DNA of 56,369 nucleotides from Sphingomonas sp. AR_OL41. Lineage in GTDB: Bacteria > Pseudomonadota > Alphaproteobacteria > Sphingomonadales > Sphingomonadaceae. The notes under the pieces were generated by a model that made no database searches, was not told the origin of the DNA, and worked only from the letters and a program-made list of their open reading frames with translations. Position 1 is the first letter of the stretch. Each line of letters starts with the position of its first letter. Below are positions 45,670 through 54,988 of the stretch, one piece after another. The DNA lies in the NCBI RefSeq assembly GCF_029911635.1, contig NZ_JARYTI010000030.1, positions 1 to 56,369 on the forward strand, given 5' to 3'. Position numbers and translations under genes: made by a program.

Positions 45670-47072
45670 TGGACGAGGTCTCCACGGAAGGCGGTGGCGA
45701 GAATGGATTGGCGGAGGGCGACAGCATATGATAGGAAAACGCTAACCTCCTGCTCAACCTCGTTCGCGCACGAAATAAGGTCTTCTATTAAGTCACAAAT
45801 ACGGTCGCGTTCAGCCGGAGGTGGCAGACCAAGCGTCAGCTGAGCCACATCATCGTAGTTAATCTGCGGAACATTCGAACCGTCTGAAATACTTGCCAGA
45901 CTCAAGTTTTGAAAAAACGTCCACAGGTAGCGAGCCGTCGAAGCAAGAGGCGTCACGCCCATCACATTCAAATCAAATGCCGCATCACAGCCCAGTCGCC
46001 GCTTTTTTTCGGTAAAAATCGAGCCGCCTCGTTTCGGAAAGACAATCGTCCCACGTTCGTGGACGTGAAGCCCGATTTTTCGGGCGTCGTCAGCGCTTAT
46101 GCGCCATCGTGATTCATTCAGAAACTCATCGTTACCGATGATATTCATAGAGCTCACTTTGAACCAAGGTATTTCGCCCGCCTCAGAGACCACGCTATCG
46201 ATGCCTTTTGGCGTCTGTCCGTTTTCAACGAACGCCAACTGCTCCACCGTAGTCCAAACCCACCCCGGCGGAAGATCCTTTAATCCAGCACGATTCGCAC
46301 CACGGGGTTCGCGATATTGTTTGCCGCTGCGCCTGGGATTAGCCGCCCAGCGTCCGCGTCGCTCAATAGCTATACTTCGAATTGGATCCGAATCCGGTTC
46401 GCGTGTTGGGTTAGCAGAACGCCAGCTGGCGGTGAGTTCTCCAGTCATCGCCGCTCGAAGGAGCGCCTTACGCCAAATCCCAAAATCGTGATTCGTCCGC
46501 TCCAGCGCTTCTCCCGCGTCGTCAAGCTCATTCATGAGATCTTCGATGCGAGCCACTAACTGTTGCTGAACATCCGGCGGAGGCAGCGGAACCGCGTGAG
46601 CCAAAAACGGGCCGCGATTAATGTGCATCATCGTTGACCCGTGAAGATGCTCACTCTTCTTGAGAGCCTCGATCTCGTGGATGAGGAGGTAATAAAGGAA
46701 GCGGCGATCAACCACAGACTCGTCAGGTATCACCTTGAAGATATGCTGATTCAGCCAAGCTGATTCACCATGCCAGGTGAATACATCGAGTGTTGCAGAC
46801 CAGCTTACCAGTAGATCCCCAGCCTCAACGATATACCTGTCGTCCACAATCCGAAGCGTTCGGTTCATCTTTTTGAGTGGGTCATTAAGATTCTGAATTC
46901 GAATGATGGGCCGCCCGCTGTCACTCCAATCGGTTGGCTTGAACGCTGCACCATTGATGAACTGTCCAAGTTCGCCCAACCGCCGCCATTCCCAGCCGGT
47001 GGGCAGCGCCCACGGACCCACGACCGGCTCCGACGGCGTTACCGCCGGTCTCGTCGTTCCTCTCGCCACCAA
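45666..47072 (-). CDS. hsdS: type I restriction-modification specificity subunit
   Basis: A 468-residue subunit with two target-recognition domains, each ending in a helical conserved segment: LPPPDVQQQLVARIEDLMNE mid-protein and LPPPAERDRICDLIEDLISC near the end. Half-sites of a bipartite target are read by the regions from LPTGWEWRRLGELGQF and LPPGWVWTTVEQLAF. Base composition falls well below neighbouring genes in the recognition domains, typical of exchanged specificity genes. It starts 6 bases after hsdR. Confidence 0.95.
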   Translation of the reverse strand: MVARGTTRPAVTPSEPVVGPWALPTGWEWRRLGELGQFINGAAFKPTDWSDSGRPIIRIQNLNDPLKKMNRTLRIVDDRYIVEAGDLLVSWSATLDVFTWHGESAWLNQHIFKVIPDESVVDRRFLYYLLIHEIEALKKSEHLHGSTMMHINRGPFLAHAVPLPPPDVQQQLVARIEDLMNELDDAGEALERTNHDFGIWRKALLRAAMTGELTASWRSANPTREPDSDPIRSIAIERRGRWAANPRRSGKQYREPRGANRAGLKDLPPGWVWTTVEQLAFVENGQTPKGIDSVVSEAGEIPWFKVSSMNIIGNDEFLNESRWRISADDARKIGLHVHERGTIVFPKRGGSIFTEKKRRLGCDAAFDLNVMGVTPLASTARYLWTFFQNLSLASISDGSNVPQINYDDVAQLTLGLPPPAERDRICDLIEDLISCANEVEQEVSVFLSYAVALRQSILATAFRGDLVQ

Positions 47073-47078
47073 GCCCCC

Positions 47079-49820
47079 TTACGCCACCAACACGTCGTGA
47101 AGCTCGTCGAGTAGCGCGTCGAGCCGGTTGCCGAAAGCCCGGCGTGCACCGATCACGCCGCCGCGATCGGCGAAGCTCGATTGCAGGTCGTCGGGCGAGA
47201 CCTCGATATTCGCCGCGAGGTGATCGCGGATCGCCTCCAGCCAATCGAGCTGTTCGGGCGTGTAATCGCGACCGGCCCTCTTCTCGCGGCCGAGCCACAG
47301 GTTGAATCGCCCCGCCATGTCCATCGACAGCGGGGCGAGTGTATCGCTGCTGCCTAGCGCGAACCGCACCAATGCGACGATGTCGGTCAGCGCCTTGGCC
47401 GGGTTGCCGCGCACCTTGTCTCCCTGAAGCCGGCGATAGGCGCTCCAGATGTGCAGTGGTTCGAGCAGCCATGGCGGCCGCATCATCGCGCCGCGCAACT
47501 CGTCGAGGCTGTCATAGGTCAGTCGCTTCTGCGCCGCCGGCTTGGCGTAGAGAATCTGGAGCGCGGTCAGCGTGTCGCTGTTCTCGTCGAGGAAGCTGCG
47601 AAAGCTGGTCGTCATTTTCTCCGCCGCGACCGGATCGAACACCGACGAAATGACGACGTCCCGTGAGACCTCGTCGATCACGATCTCGCTCGCGCGCTTG
47701 AGTTCGATCAGGACCGTACGCAGCTTCGGATTGTCGAACGGCATCAGCGCGCGTTCGCGCTCTTCCTGGGCGACGGCGTCGTGATCGCCGCCTTGGGCGA
47801 GCGCTTCGATCCTGTCTTCATCGAGCGCATCGACGAGGCGCCCGGCCAGATCGCTGAGGCTATGGCCGCCGCTCGCTTCGACCACCAGCGCGCGATCCTC
47901 GGGTGATAGCTTGCGGTCGAGGCTGGCAAGGCGCCCGGCCAGCGTCGATACCGCATCCTCGTCCGAACGACCCGACGCGACCTGTTCGAGCAACTTGTCG
48001 AACGACACCTTCCGCTCGCGCTCCAACGGTCGCACGACGATCTTGTCGCTCTCGGTCACACCAACCGCATCGATCAGGATGAAGCGATCCTTGGCGGGCG
48101 CGTCGGGTGTTACCTTGGCAAGGTCTGCCGCCGACATAGAGCGCACGCCGCGACCGCGCATCTGTTCGAAATACAGCGCCGAGCGCACATCGCGCATGAA
48201 GATCAGCACTTCGATCGCTTTCACGTCGGTGCCGGTTGCGATCATGTCCACCGTCACCGCAATGCGTGGCAGATATTCGGTTCGAAACGCCGCGAGCACC
48301 TTTTCGGGCTCGGTCGCGGCATGGGTGATCTTCTTGGCGAAGGCGTTGCCCTTGCCGAACACCTCGCGCGCGATCGTGACGATTTCCTCGGCGTGGTTGT
48401 CGTCCTTGGCGAAGATCAGCGTCTTGGGCACTTCCTCGCGCCCGGGAAACAGTTCCGTCGACAGCGAGTCACGATAGGTTTCGAGCACCGTGCGGATCTG
48501 GTTGGTGGCGACCACCGATCGGTCGAGGTCGGCGCCCGAATAGACAAGGTCGTCTTCGAGCTCTTCGTAGCGCTGACGCCTTGTGTGACGATCGCGCTTC
48601 GGCACGCTGAAACCGGCTTCGATGCGGCCGCCATATTCGCCGATCTGCGTGCGGATGCGGTAAATCTCGAACGGCACGTTGACGCCATCGGCGACCGACT
48701 TCTCATAGGGATATTCGGCAACGATATTCTGGCCGAAGAACGCCATCGTATGCAGCGATGGCGTGGCGGTGAGGCCGATGATCTGCGCATCGAAATAATC
48801 GAGCACCTGCCGCCAACTGCCATAGATCGAGCGGTGACACTCATCGACGATGATGAAGTCGAACGTCTCGGGCGGCAGTGCCGGGTTGTACGACACAACG
48901 CGGGGCGGCGCGGTGTAGCTCTCGAACGCGCTTCTTTCCTCGGCATCCTCGTCGAGTTCCGTGCCGCTCAACTGGGCGAAGACGCGCTGGATCGTCGAGA
49001 TGACGACCTTGGCGTTCTTGTCGAGGCCCGCAGGCCCCAGCTTCTGCGCGTTGTAGAGTTCGGTAAACAGGCGCCCGGTGCCCGGCGGGCGATAGGTCTG
49101 GAATTCCTTGAGCGTCTGGCGGCCGAGGTTGTTGCGATCGACGAGGAACAGGATGCGGTGCGCGTCGGCATGGGCCAGCAGTCGGTAACTGAGCGTGGCG
49201 GCGGTGAACGTCTTGCCCGCACCAGTCGACATCTGGATCAGCGTGCGCGGATGGTCGCTGGCAAGCGACTTCTCGATCCCGTTGATCGCCTCGATCTGAC
49301 AGTCGCGCAGCCCTGTCTCGTCGAGCGCCGGTAGCACCGACAGACGCTTGCGAATACTCGTCCCGTCCTTGAGCCAAGCCAGAAGTGTCTCGGGCCGGTG
49401 GAACGCGAAGAGCGCCCTTGAGCGCTGCTCAGGGTCTACGGTGTCGGAGAACAGGATTTCGGAACCGTTGGCTTCATAGTCGAAGCGCAGCGGGAATCCC
49501 CACGTCGCCAACGGAATCGACGCGCCAGCATTATAGCCAGTAGCCTGATCGGCCACACCGGACAGCGTGTGCCCCTCTTTCTTGGCTTCGACCACGCCGC
49601 AGGCTTTACCATCAACCATCAAGAGATAGTCAGCGGGGCCGCTCGAAAGAGGATATTCACGCACCGCGACACCAAGCGATGCACGCCGATCGAGGCTGTC
49701 GCGATCCTGGATCACCCAGCCGGCCGCGATCAGTTGCGCGTCGATAAGCTCTCGTGCTCTTGCCTCGGGCGCAACCATCGCCCGATGATAGATAGTGTTC
49801 GACCAATAAGGCAAACGCAT
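47079..49820 (-). CDS. hsdR: type I restriction endonuclease subunit
   Basis: A 913-residue motor nuclease. Nuclease residues appear as Asp64 (GPADYLL) with Glu78-Ala-Lys80 (GVVEAKKEG). The helicase core has Walker A STGAGKT (198-204), DECH (326-329), LTATPSLHT and EQMRGRGVRS; the C-terminal half is EcoEI-like. ATG 49820 or the internal MVAPEARARELI (49778) could be the start; the latter fits the family beginning. Order R-S-M, transcribed as one unit. Confidence 0.95.
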   Translation of the reverse strand: MRLPYWSNTIYHRAMVAPEARARELIDAQLIAAGWVIQDRDSLDRRASLGVAVREYPLSSGPADYLLMVDGKACGVVEAKKEGHTLSGVADQATGYNAGASIPLATWGFPLRFDYEANGSEILFSDTVDPEQRSRALFAFHRPETLLAWLKDGTSIRKRLSVLPALDETGLRDCQIEAINGIEKSLASDHPRTLIQMSTGAGKTFTAATLSYRLLAHADAHRILFLVDRNNLGRQTLKEFQTYRPPGTGRLFTELYNAQKLGPAGLDKNAKVVISTIQRVFAQLSGTELDEDAEERSAFESYTAPPRVVSYNPALPPETFDFIIVDECHRSIYGSWRQVLDYFDAQIIGLTATPSLHTMAFFGQNIVAEYPYEKSVADGVNVPFEIYRIRTQIGEYGGRIEAGFSVPKRDRHTRRQRYEELEDDLVYSGADLDRSVVATNQIRTVLETYRDSLSTELFPGREEVPKTLIFAKDDNHAEEIVTIAREVFGKGNAFAKKITHAATEPEKVLAAFRTEYLPRIAVTVDMIATGTDVKAIEVLIFMRDVRSALYFEQMRGRGVRSMSAADLAKVTPDAPAKDRFILIDAVGVTESDKIVVRPLERERKVSFDKLLEQVASGRSDEDAVSTLAGRLASLDRKLSPEDRALVVEASGGHSLSDLAGRLVDALDEDRIEALAQGGDHDAVAQEERERALMPFDNPKLRTVLIELKRASEIVIDEVSRDVVISSVFDPVAAEKMTTSFRSFLDENSDTLTALQILYAKPAAQKRLTYDSLDELRGAMMRPPWLLEPLHIWSAYRRLQGDKVRGNPAKALTDIVALVRFALGSSDTLAPLSMDMAGRFNLWLGREKRAGRDYTPEQLDWLEAIRDHLAANIEVSPDDLQSSFADRGGVIGARRAFGNRLDALLDELHDVLVA

Positions 49821-49947
49821 ACCGTTGCGGGCAAGTTGTGGCGGCAGCAGAATTGAAATTGGGCGCTAGCGGATTGTCCCAGCGATTACCGCGTCAGCTG
49901 CGATAATCCTCAATACGCCTGTTTCCCCAATCGCGATTCAATCTCGA

Positions 49948-51585
49948 TCACCCCGCCTTCCTGCAGCGATAACTCGCCAGCGCCCGCGGGTCGCCGCCGT
50001 CATAGCCGGCAAAGGCCGGATAGGGGCATAACGGCCGCTCGCCGCCGGCCGGCGCGCGGCGCCGCGCGGGGATCGCGTCGGGCGCCTTGCCCTGTTCCAC
50101 CCAGTCGACCAGCGGGGTCAGCAGGTCGAACTGGTCGAAGGCGTCGCCGCCCTGGCAGTGCATCATGCCCGGCACCATGTAGAATCGGCTGGCATCGGTG
50201 AAGGCCGCGCCGTTCGTCGCCGCCGCGCGCTGGTAATAATCCCATGTCGCGAGCGGCGAAAACCAGAAGTCCGATACGCCGTGATAGAACAGCATCTTGC
50301 CGCCATGGCCGAGAAAGCTGTTGAGGTTGGTCCAGTAGTTCGTGTCGGTCAGCCGCCCGGCCGCGTCGTCGCGAATGACGTGGATCCGCGCGTCGAGGTC
50401 GATCGCCATGTCGCTGTTGGCCGGGCCGAACGGCCCCGGCGCCCCGCTCGGCAAATAGCCGCCCTGCAACGCGACGATCCCCGTGTCATAGGGCACCGGC
50501 GCGTAGATCGCATATCCCGCCTTGTCGAACGGCCCGGCAAAGGCCTTGTCCAGCGCCTCGGCCAGCGCCGGGCTGATGCAGCCGTCCTTCGCCGCGCCAT
50601 CGCGGCACGCGATCGATTTGGGCGTGAAGCGGCACCCCGCGACATTCTCGATCATCCCGTCGGCGCGCCCGTCGAGTCCGTCGCACTGCGCCAGCAGTCC
50701 GTTCAGCAGCGTGCGCCGCACGTCCGGGGTCAGCAGCGCGGCAATGTCGGGCTTGCCGTCCGCGCGCTTCGGCGCGACCTGGTTGAGCAGCACCTGCGTA
50801 TGGGCGATCGCCAGGTTGGAATCGCCCGCGCGCATCGCCGGCGCGCCGACAATGATCCCGTCGAACAGCTCGGGGTAACGCTGCGACGCCAGCATCCCCT
50901 CGCGCCCGCCGGTCGAACAGCCCGCCATATAGCTGTGCGATATCGCCTTGCCATAATATCTCTGCGTGATCGCCTTGCCGAGCAGCGCGACCGTGCGCAC
51001 CGAGCTTTCCGCGAAATCGAGCGCGGCGCGCTGGTCGGCCATGAAGCTCGGGTCGAACACCGCGCCTTTGTGTCCGCTGTCATGCGAGATCACCGCAAAA
51101 CCCCGCGCCAGCGCCGGCCGCCCGCCGCTCGCCACCGGCCCGGTCGGCGGCCGCACCGATCCATTGAGCCCCCCGCCGCCCTGCATCAAAAACCGCCCGC
51201 CCCACGCATCGGGCAGCGCGATCGCGAAATGGATGCCATAGGTCTTGCCGCCCGCGCCGACGCGCTCGTTGATCACCCCGTCGATCCGGCAATGCGCCGG
51301 GAGCGGCCCGTCGCCCGCCTCGGCGCCGGGCTTCGCGGCCGCCGCATCGGGCGCCGCGGGCGCGGTAGCGTCGAGATGCACCGCCGACAGGATCCTGACA
51401 TCCGTCCCCAGCGCCGCCCGCACCATCGCCGTACACTTCGCCGCGCTGGCACTCGCCGGGGCTGTGGCGCCACCACCAGCCCGCCCGGCCACACCCGCCG
51501 CCCCAGTCCCCGACGCCGCCCCGCCGATCACCAGCGCCCCCCCCGCCAGCAACACCGCCCGAACCACCCCACCAAACCGCCGCAT
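49948..51585 (-). CDS. tannase/feruloyl esterase family protein, secreted
   Basis: A 545-residue esterase with a signal peptide (MRRFGGVVRAVLLAGGALVI). The family CS-D-HC motif is visible: Cys223-Ser224 in AGCSTGGREG, Asp in HGVSDFWF and His-Cys in GMMHCQGGD, the neighbouring cysteines forming the disulfide that joins the catalytic loops. It would cut ester bonds of tannins or feruloylated polysaccharides, or a terephthalate monoester in the MHETase branch. AAGGAGAG precedes the ATG at 51585 closely. Confidence 0.93.
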   Translation of the reverse strand: MRRFGGVVRAVLLAGGALVIGGAASGTGAAGVAGRAGGGATAPASASAAKCTAMVRAALGTDVRILSAVHLDATAPAAPDAAAAKPGAEAGDGPLPAHCRIDGVINERVGAGGKTYGIHFAIALPDAWGGRFLMQGGGGLNGSVRPPTGPVASGGRPALARGFAVISHDSGHKGAVFDPSFMADQRAALDFAESSVRTVALLGKAITQRYYGKAISHSYMAGCSTGGREGMLASQRYPELFDGIIVGAPAMRAGDSNLAIAHTQVLLNQVAPKRADGKPDIAALLTPDVRRTLLNGLLAQCDGLDGRADGMIENVAGCRFTPKSIACRDGAAKDGCISPALAEALDKAFAGPFDKAGYAIYAPVPYDTGIVALQGGYLPSGAPGPFGPANSDMAIDLDARIHVIRDDAAGRLTDTNYWTNLNSFLGHGGKMLFYHGVSDFWFSPLATWDYYQRAAATNGAAFTDASRFYMVPGMMHCQGGDAFDQFDLLTPLVDWVEQGKAPDAIPARRRAPAGGERPLCPYPAFAGYDGGDPRALASYRCRKAG

Positions 51586-51662
51586 GACGCTCTCCTTCAT
51601 TTGGTGGCACGTTAGAGCGGGATGGCGGCTGAGGGAATCACTCCCGATGCGTTCGCACAAAG

Positions 51663-51682
51663 CCCCTCCCCTTCAGGAGGGG
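51663..51682. repeat. CCCCTCC/GGAGGGG hairpin
   Basis: A 7-base stem with CCTTCA loop, followed by TTGGGGTGGGG. It is a common sort of intergenic hairpin in GC-rich sphingomonad DNA and lies 40 bases before the second 84-bp element. Confidence 0.5.
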
Positions 51683-51721
51683 TTGGGGTGGGGCAGCGCC
51701 GCAAACTCATCGCCCGTTACC

Positions 51722-51805
51722 ATTTCGGGGACACAATACTAAATTCAGGCGAGCGCTGGCATGCGGCGGCCGATCACGAAGAATTTAGTATTGTGTCCCC
51801 GAAAT
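51722..51805. repeat. 84-bp palindromic element, copy 2
   Basis: Arms 51722-51746 and 51781-51805 are perfect 25-base inverted repeats and identical to those at 3953-4036; the 34-base core differs by four bases. The reading inside the core of each copy includes IGRRM-ALA in the reverse direction but no full protein. It lies in the 678-base gap between the tannase-like and the membrane protein genes. Confidence 0.75.
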
Positions 51806-51903
51806 AACCCCCACGCCCGCCCCGGCATGATTCACCCCCACCGCCCCCGCGCCTATCCTCCCGCTCGCCCCGCGCCACGCCCGGCGCCCGAAGGAGACAG
51901 GCC

Positions 51904-52011
51904 ATGTTGGATTCCCCGCCACCCCGCCGCCCGCGCCCGCAAGCATCGCGGCGAAATACCCTATGGCGCTCCAAAACGCGTCAAGTCCTCGCGCTGAATT
52001 CCGGCGCATGA
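51904..52011 (+). CDS. possible 35-residue ORF with strong ribosome site
   Basis: GAAGGAGA lies 7 bases ahead of an ATG that opens MLDSPPPRRPRPQASRRNTL and stops after LALNSGA. Composition is Arg/Pro-rich and no family is known, so coding is doubtful. It is the only coding candidate in the gap 51806-52263. Confidence 0.2.
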   Translation: MLDSPPPRRPRPQASRRNTLWRSKTRQVLALNSGA

Positions 52012-52263
52012 TCCACCGTAAAACCCCGTTGGAAATCGCGCCCTCTTCGCCGCCTGTCTCGGCGCGGCCAAATAAAACCGCGCACTTTCCAACAGTGGAG
52101 CTACACCCCCGTCGGTCTTCAAAAATACCCCTTCACTTAGCCCCCGCAAGTCACGCCCCGACACGAATACTTGTCGCCGCCCCGCGCCGCCCCCGTAACG
52201 AAATCGCTGGCGACATCGCATCGGCGCGGATACGTTCATGGTCCCACGCAGGGGGGACAGACG

Positions 52264-52743
52264 ATGACCTTTGGCCTTTCGTTACCGGCGTTTACCGAGC
52301 TTCATGTGATCATCAGCCTGGTCGGCATCGCCGCCGGCGTGATATTTTTCGCCGCGCTGATCGCGAGGCGCTGGCTGGCCTTGTGGTGCGCGCTGTTCCT
52401 CGCCTTTACCATCCTGACCAGCGTCACCGGCTTCCTCTTCCCGCCCAAGCCGATCGGCCCGCCCTTCATCTTCGGCGTCGTCTCGCTGCTCCTGCTCGCA
52501 GCCTCGCTGCTCGCGCTTTATGGCCGGCGCCTCACCGGCTGGTGGCGCGTGGTGTTCCTCGTCACCGCGCTGCTGGCGCAGTGGCTCAACATGGTCGTGC
52601 TGGTGGTGCAGAGCTATCAGAAGCTCCCCGCGCTCCACGCGCTCGCGCCGACCGGCGGCGAGCCCGCCGTCCTCGCCAGCCAGGCGGTGGTGCTGCTGCT
52701 CATCCTGTTCGCCGGCTGGAAGACGTTGCGCCGCCGCGCCTGA
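52264..52743 (+). CDS. multi-pass membrane protein, hypothetical
   Basis: A 159-residue protein with about five hydrophobic segments, starting MTFGLSLPAFTELHVIISLV. FAFTILTSVTGFLFPPKPIG-like sequence (TILTSVTGFLFPP) and a GPPFIFGVVSLLLLAAS helix are found in a family of unknown function. AGGGGGGACAGACG precedes the ATG. A longer frame upstream is not supported. Confidence 0.85.
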   Translation: MTFGLSLPAFTELHVIISLVGIAAGVIFFAALIARRWLALWCALFLAFTILTSVTGFLFPPKPIGPPFIFGVVSLLLLAASLLALYGRRLTGWWRVVFLVTALLAQWLNMVVLVVQSYQKLPALHALAPTGGEPAVLASQAVVLLLILFAGWKTLRRRA

Positions 52744-52759
52744 TTGCTAAGCGCGGGGC

Positions 52760-53164
52760 ATGCCGCACATCGCCCATCTCGCGCTCGTCGTCCGCGATTA
52801 TGACGAGGCGCTCGCCTTCTATGTCGGCAAGCTCGGCTTCAGCCTGGTCGAGGACAGCTGGCAACCCGAACAGGACAAGCGCTGGGTGGTCATCGCCCCG
52901 CCCGGCGCGCCGCCGGGGGCGACCACCATCCTGCTCGCCCGCGCCGCGACGCCCGATCAGGCGCGCGTCATCGGCGATCAGGCCGGCGGCCGCGTCTTCC
53001 TGTTCCTCGCCACCGACGATTTCGCGCGCGACCACGCCGCCTTCACCGCCGCCGGGGTCGACTGGGTGCGCCCGCCCATGGTGCACGATTACGGCACCGT
53101 CGCGGTGTTCGCCGATCTCTACGGCAATCGCTGGGATCTGGTGCAGTACAGCGACGGGCGCTGA
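52760..53164 (+). CDS. VOC/glyoxalase-fold protein
   Basis: A 134-residue protein of the vicinal oxygen chelate fold. MPHIAHLALVVRDYDEALAF, LGFSLVEDS and FADLYGNRWDLVQY match; metal ligands are likely His6 and the Glu/Gln near the end, but not all are identified. Function could be glyoxalase, dioxygenase or antibiotic binding. It follows the membrane gene by 16 bases. Confidence 0.9.
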   Translation: MPHIAHLALVVRDYDEALAFYVGKLGFSLVEDSWQPEQDKRWVVIAPPGAPPGATTILLARAATPDQARVIGDQAGGRVFLFLATDDFARDHAAFTAAGVDWVRPPMVHDYGTVAVFADLYGNRWDLVQYSDGR

Positions 53165-53168
53165 TCGC

Positions 53169-53483
53169 TCAGCGCTTGCGCACGAACTCCGCGCGCAGCA
53201 CCAGGCCCTTGATGCCCTCGAACTTGCAGTCGATCTCCTGCGCGTCGCCGGTCAGGCGGATCGACTTGATCAGCGTACCACGCTTCAGCGTCTGCCCCGC
53301 GCCCTTGACCGTCAGGTCCTTGATCAGCGTCACCTGGTCGCCATCGGCGAGCAGATTGCCGACCGAATCGCGCACCTCGACCGCGCCTTCGGCAGCACCA
53401 CCGGCCTTGGCCGCAGCATCGGCCGCGCTGATCCACTCGCCGCTCGCCTCGTCATAGACGAACGCGTCTTCCTCTTCCGCCAT
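53169..53483 (-). CDS. PhnA/YjdM-domain protein
   Basis: A 104-residue protein. An acidic lead (MAEEEDAFVYDEASGEWI) is followed by the PhnA domain VRDSVGNLLADGDQVTLIKD, quoted in part, and KGLVLRAEFVRKR. The family was named for alkylphosphonate uptake, but its role there is doubtful. The Zn-ribbon typical of full-length YjdM is absent at the N-terminus, replaced by the acidic lead. It lies 11 bases after a small Lys-rich gene. Confidence 0.88.
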   Translation of the reverse strand: MAEEEDAFVYDEASGEWISAADAAAKAGGAAEGAVEVRDSVGNLLADGDQVTLIKDLTVKGAGQTLKRGTLIKSIRLTGDAQEIDCKFEGIKGLVLRAEFVRKR

Positions 53484-53494
53484 CTTCGCGACCT

Positions 53495-53623
53495 TCAGCT
53501 CTTGATGTTGACCATCGCGACCGGGTTGCCCTTGGTCGTCGGGTTGGAGGCGTTCTGCTTCGGGGCTTTCTCGGCCTTGGGCTTGCGCACTTCCTTGTTC
53601 GATTTCTTCTGGCTCTTGGCCAT
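53495..53623 (-). CDS. 42-residue lysine-rich conserved protein
   Basis: Reads MAKSQKKSNKEVRKPKAEK, then KQNASNPTTKGNP and ends VNIKS. AGGAA precedes its ATG by five bases. Similar very short Lys-rich proteins occur in many alphaproteobacteria; function unknown, nucleic-acid binding is plausible from charge. It is upstream of, and probably cotranscribed with, the PhnA-domain gene. Confidence 0.65.
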   Translation of the reverse strand: MAKSQKKSNKEVRKPKAEKAPKQNASNPTTKGNPVAMVNIKS

Positions 53624-53687
53624 GATCATTCCTCGGCGAGCGGAGCGCTCGCCTTGCCCTACACGCTCGGCGGCGCGCTGGCCCGCA

Positions 53688-54284
53688 TTATCTCGCTGGC
53701 GCCACCGCGAAAGTCCCCGCCGGCGCGGGCGCGAGCAGATCGTCGACCGCCGCCGCCGGATCGAGCCAGCGCGCCCAGGCGTCGCGCGGCGGGACGATCA
53801 CCTGGCGGTGATGATAGGGCGCCACGTCCGGCCCGGCGTCGGTCGTCAGCATGGTATAGGCCTCGCCCACCACCGGATCGTCGCGCCAGATGCCCGCGAT
53901 GCAGAACCACGCGCCATCGGCCAGCGTGAAGGCTCATTTGTCCTTGCGCTTCGCCTTGGGCTGCCCCGGCACGGCTTCGGGCGTGGTGAATTCGTAAAAG
54001 GCATCGGCGACGATCAGGCAGCGTTTCGCGCCGAAATGCCGCCCCTCGCTGCGGAAATTATACACCGGCTTGCCGTGCGCGCCCGGCCAGCTCCAGCGCC
54101 GCACGACCAGCTCGGCACCACCCTCGGGCGCGGCGCGGAGGATGGCGTTGCGGTCGGTGATGCGGATGCTCGGCGTCGGCTCGAGATTGGGCACGCCTTC
54201 GGGAAAGCGCAGCGGGATGCGCAGCTGCTGAATGTCGTCGCGCAGCTGCCCGGCGGCGACACGCCGCGCCTGTTCATTGCACAT
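53688..54284 (-). pseudogene. SRAP (HMCES/YedK) protein gene interrupted by in-frame TGA
   Basis: SRAP proteins protect abasic sites by a covalent link from Cys2. The frame begins MCNEQARRV with Cys2, has VYNFRSEGRHF and DAFYEF with the conserved Glu, then stops at TGA 53936-53934 after KRKDK. Reading on in the same frame gives AFTLADGAWFCIAGIWRDDP and the active-site APYHHRQVIVPPRDAW, ending TAA at 53688. So one nonsense codon, likely TGG (Trp) to TGA, splits an otherwise full-length gene. The start overlaps DUF4126 by 11 bases. Sequencing error or a real lesion are both possible; readthrough is less likely. Confidence 0.88.
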
Positions 54285-54870
54285 GCGCCGGCCTCCGCCT
54301 CATCCGCCGATAGAGCCGCCGCAGCAGCACCAGCATCGCGACCGCCCCCGTCGCGAGCAGGATCGCGATCGCCACCGCCGCGACCGGGCTGGCGATCGCC
54401 GCGGCGAGCAGCCCGGTCGCCACGACATCCTCGCCGGTCGAGACGATGACGTTGCTGAACGGTTCCGGGCTGACATTGACCACGGCGCGCGTGCTCGCCT
54501 TGGCGCCGTGGCTGAGCAGCGCCGCGCTGCCGCCGAGCAGCAGGCTGGCGACCTGCCAGCGCATGTCGTGCGGATCGATGATCGCGAGCGCGAGCAGCGC
54601 CCCGCCGACCGGCCGGACCAGCGTGTGGATCGCATCCCAAACCGAGTCGAGCCACGCGACCTTGTCGGCGAAGAATTCGGCGACCATGCCCACGCCGGCA
54701 ATGGCCAGCACCCAGGGGCTGGCGAGCGCGTCGAGCCCGGTGAGGTGCGCCGGGGCGACGATCCAGCCGAAGCGCATCGCCAGCCCGGTCGCGAAGACGC
54801 ACAAATATAGCCGCCAGCCCGACAACAGGCTGATGCTGCTGGCCAGCCCGAGCAGCGCGAGCACGCCCAT
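54274..54870 (-). CDS. DUF4126 membrane protein
   Basis: A 198-residue protein with several hydrophobic segments: SISLLSGWRLYLCVFATGLA, LASPWVLAIAGVGMVAEFFA, GALLALAIIDPH and LLAAAIASPVAAVAIAILLA, with DKVAWLDSVWDAIHT between the second and third, a DUF4126 mark. The role is unknown; transport has been suggested for the family. It overlaps the SRAP gene downstream. Confidence 0.88.
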   Translation of the reverse strand: MGVLALLGLASSISLLSGWRLYLCVFATGLAMRFGWIVAPAHLTGLDALASPWVLAIAGVGMVAEFFADKVAWLDSVWDAIHTLVRPVGGALLALAIIDPHDMRWQVASLLLGGSAALLSHGAKASTRAVVNVSPEPFSNVIVSTGEDVVATGLLAAAIASPVAAVAIAILLATGAVAMLVLLRRLYRRMRRRPAHVQ

Positions 54871-54988
54871 TCAGGTGGCCGGCAAGGAAAAAGCGCGGAT
54901 CATCGCGCCGTCATATCGCATCCGCCGGGCGACGGTCACCAAAAAGCCGCGACCGCGCTTGGCGTCGCGCCCGCTTTGGCGCTAGCGC

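Noticed and set aside
53934..53936. Selenocysteine at the SRAP TGA
   Set aside because: No SECIS-like context was evident and the family has no selenocysteine; a nonsense change is simpler.
51963..54449. 828-residue plus-strand frame
   Set aside because: It crosses the membrane, VOC and SRAP genes in the wrong frame or strand and lacks domain similarity.
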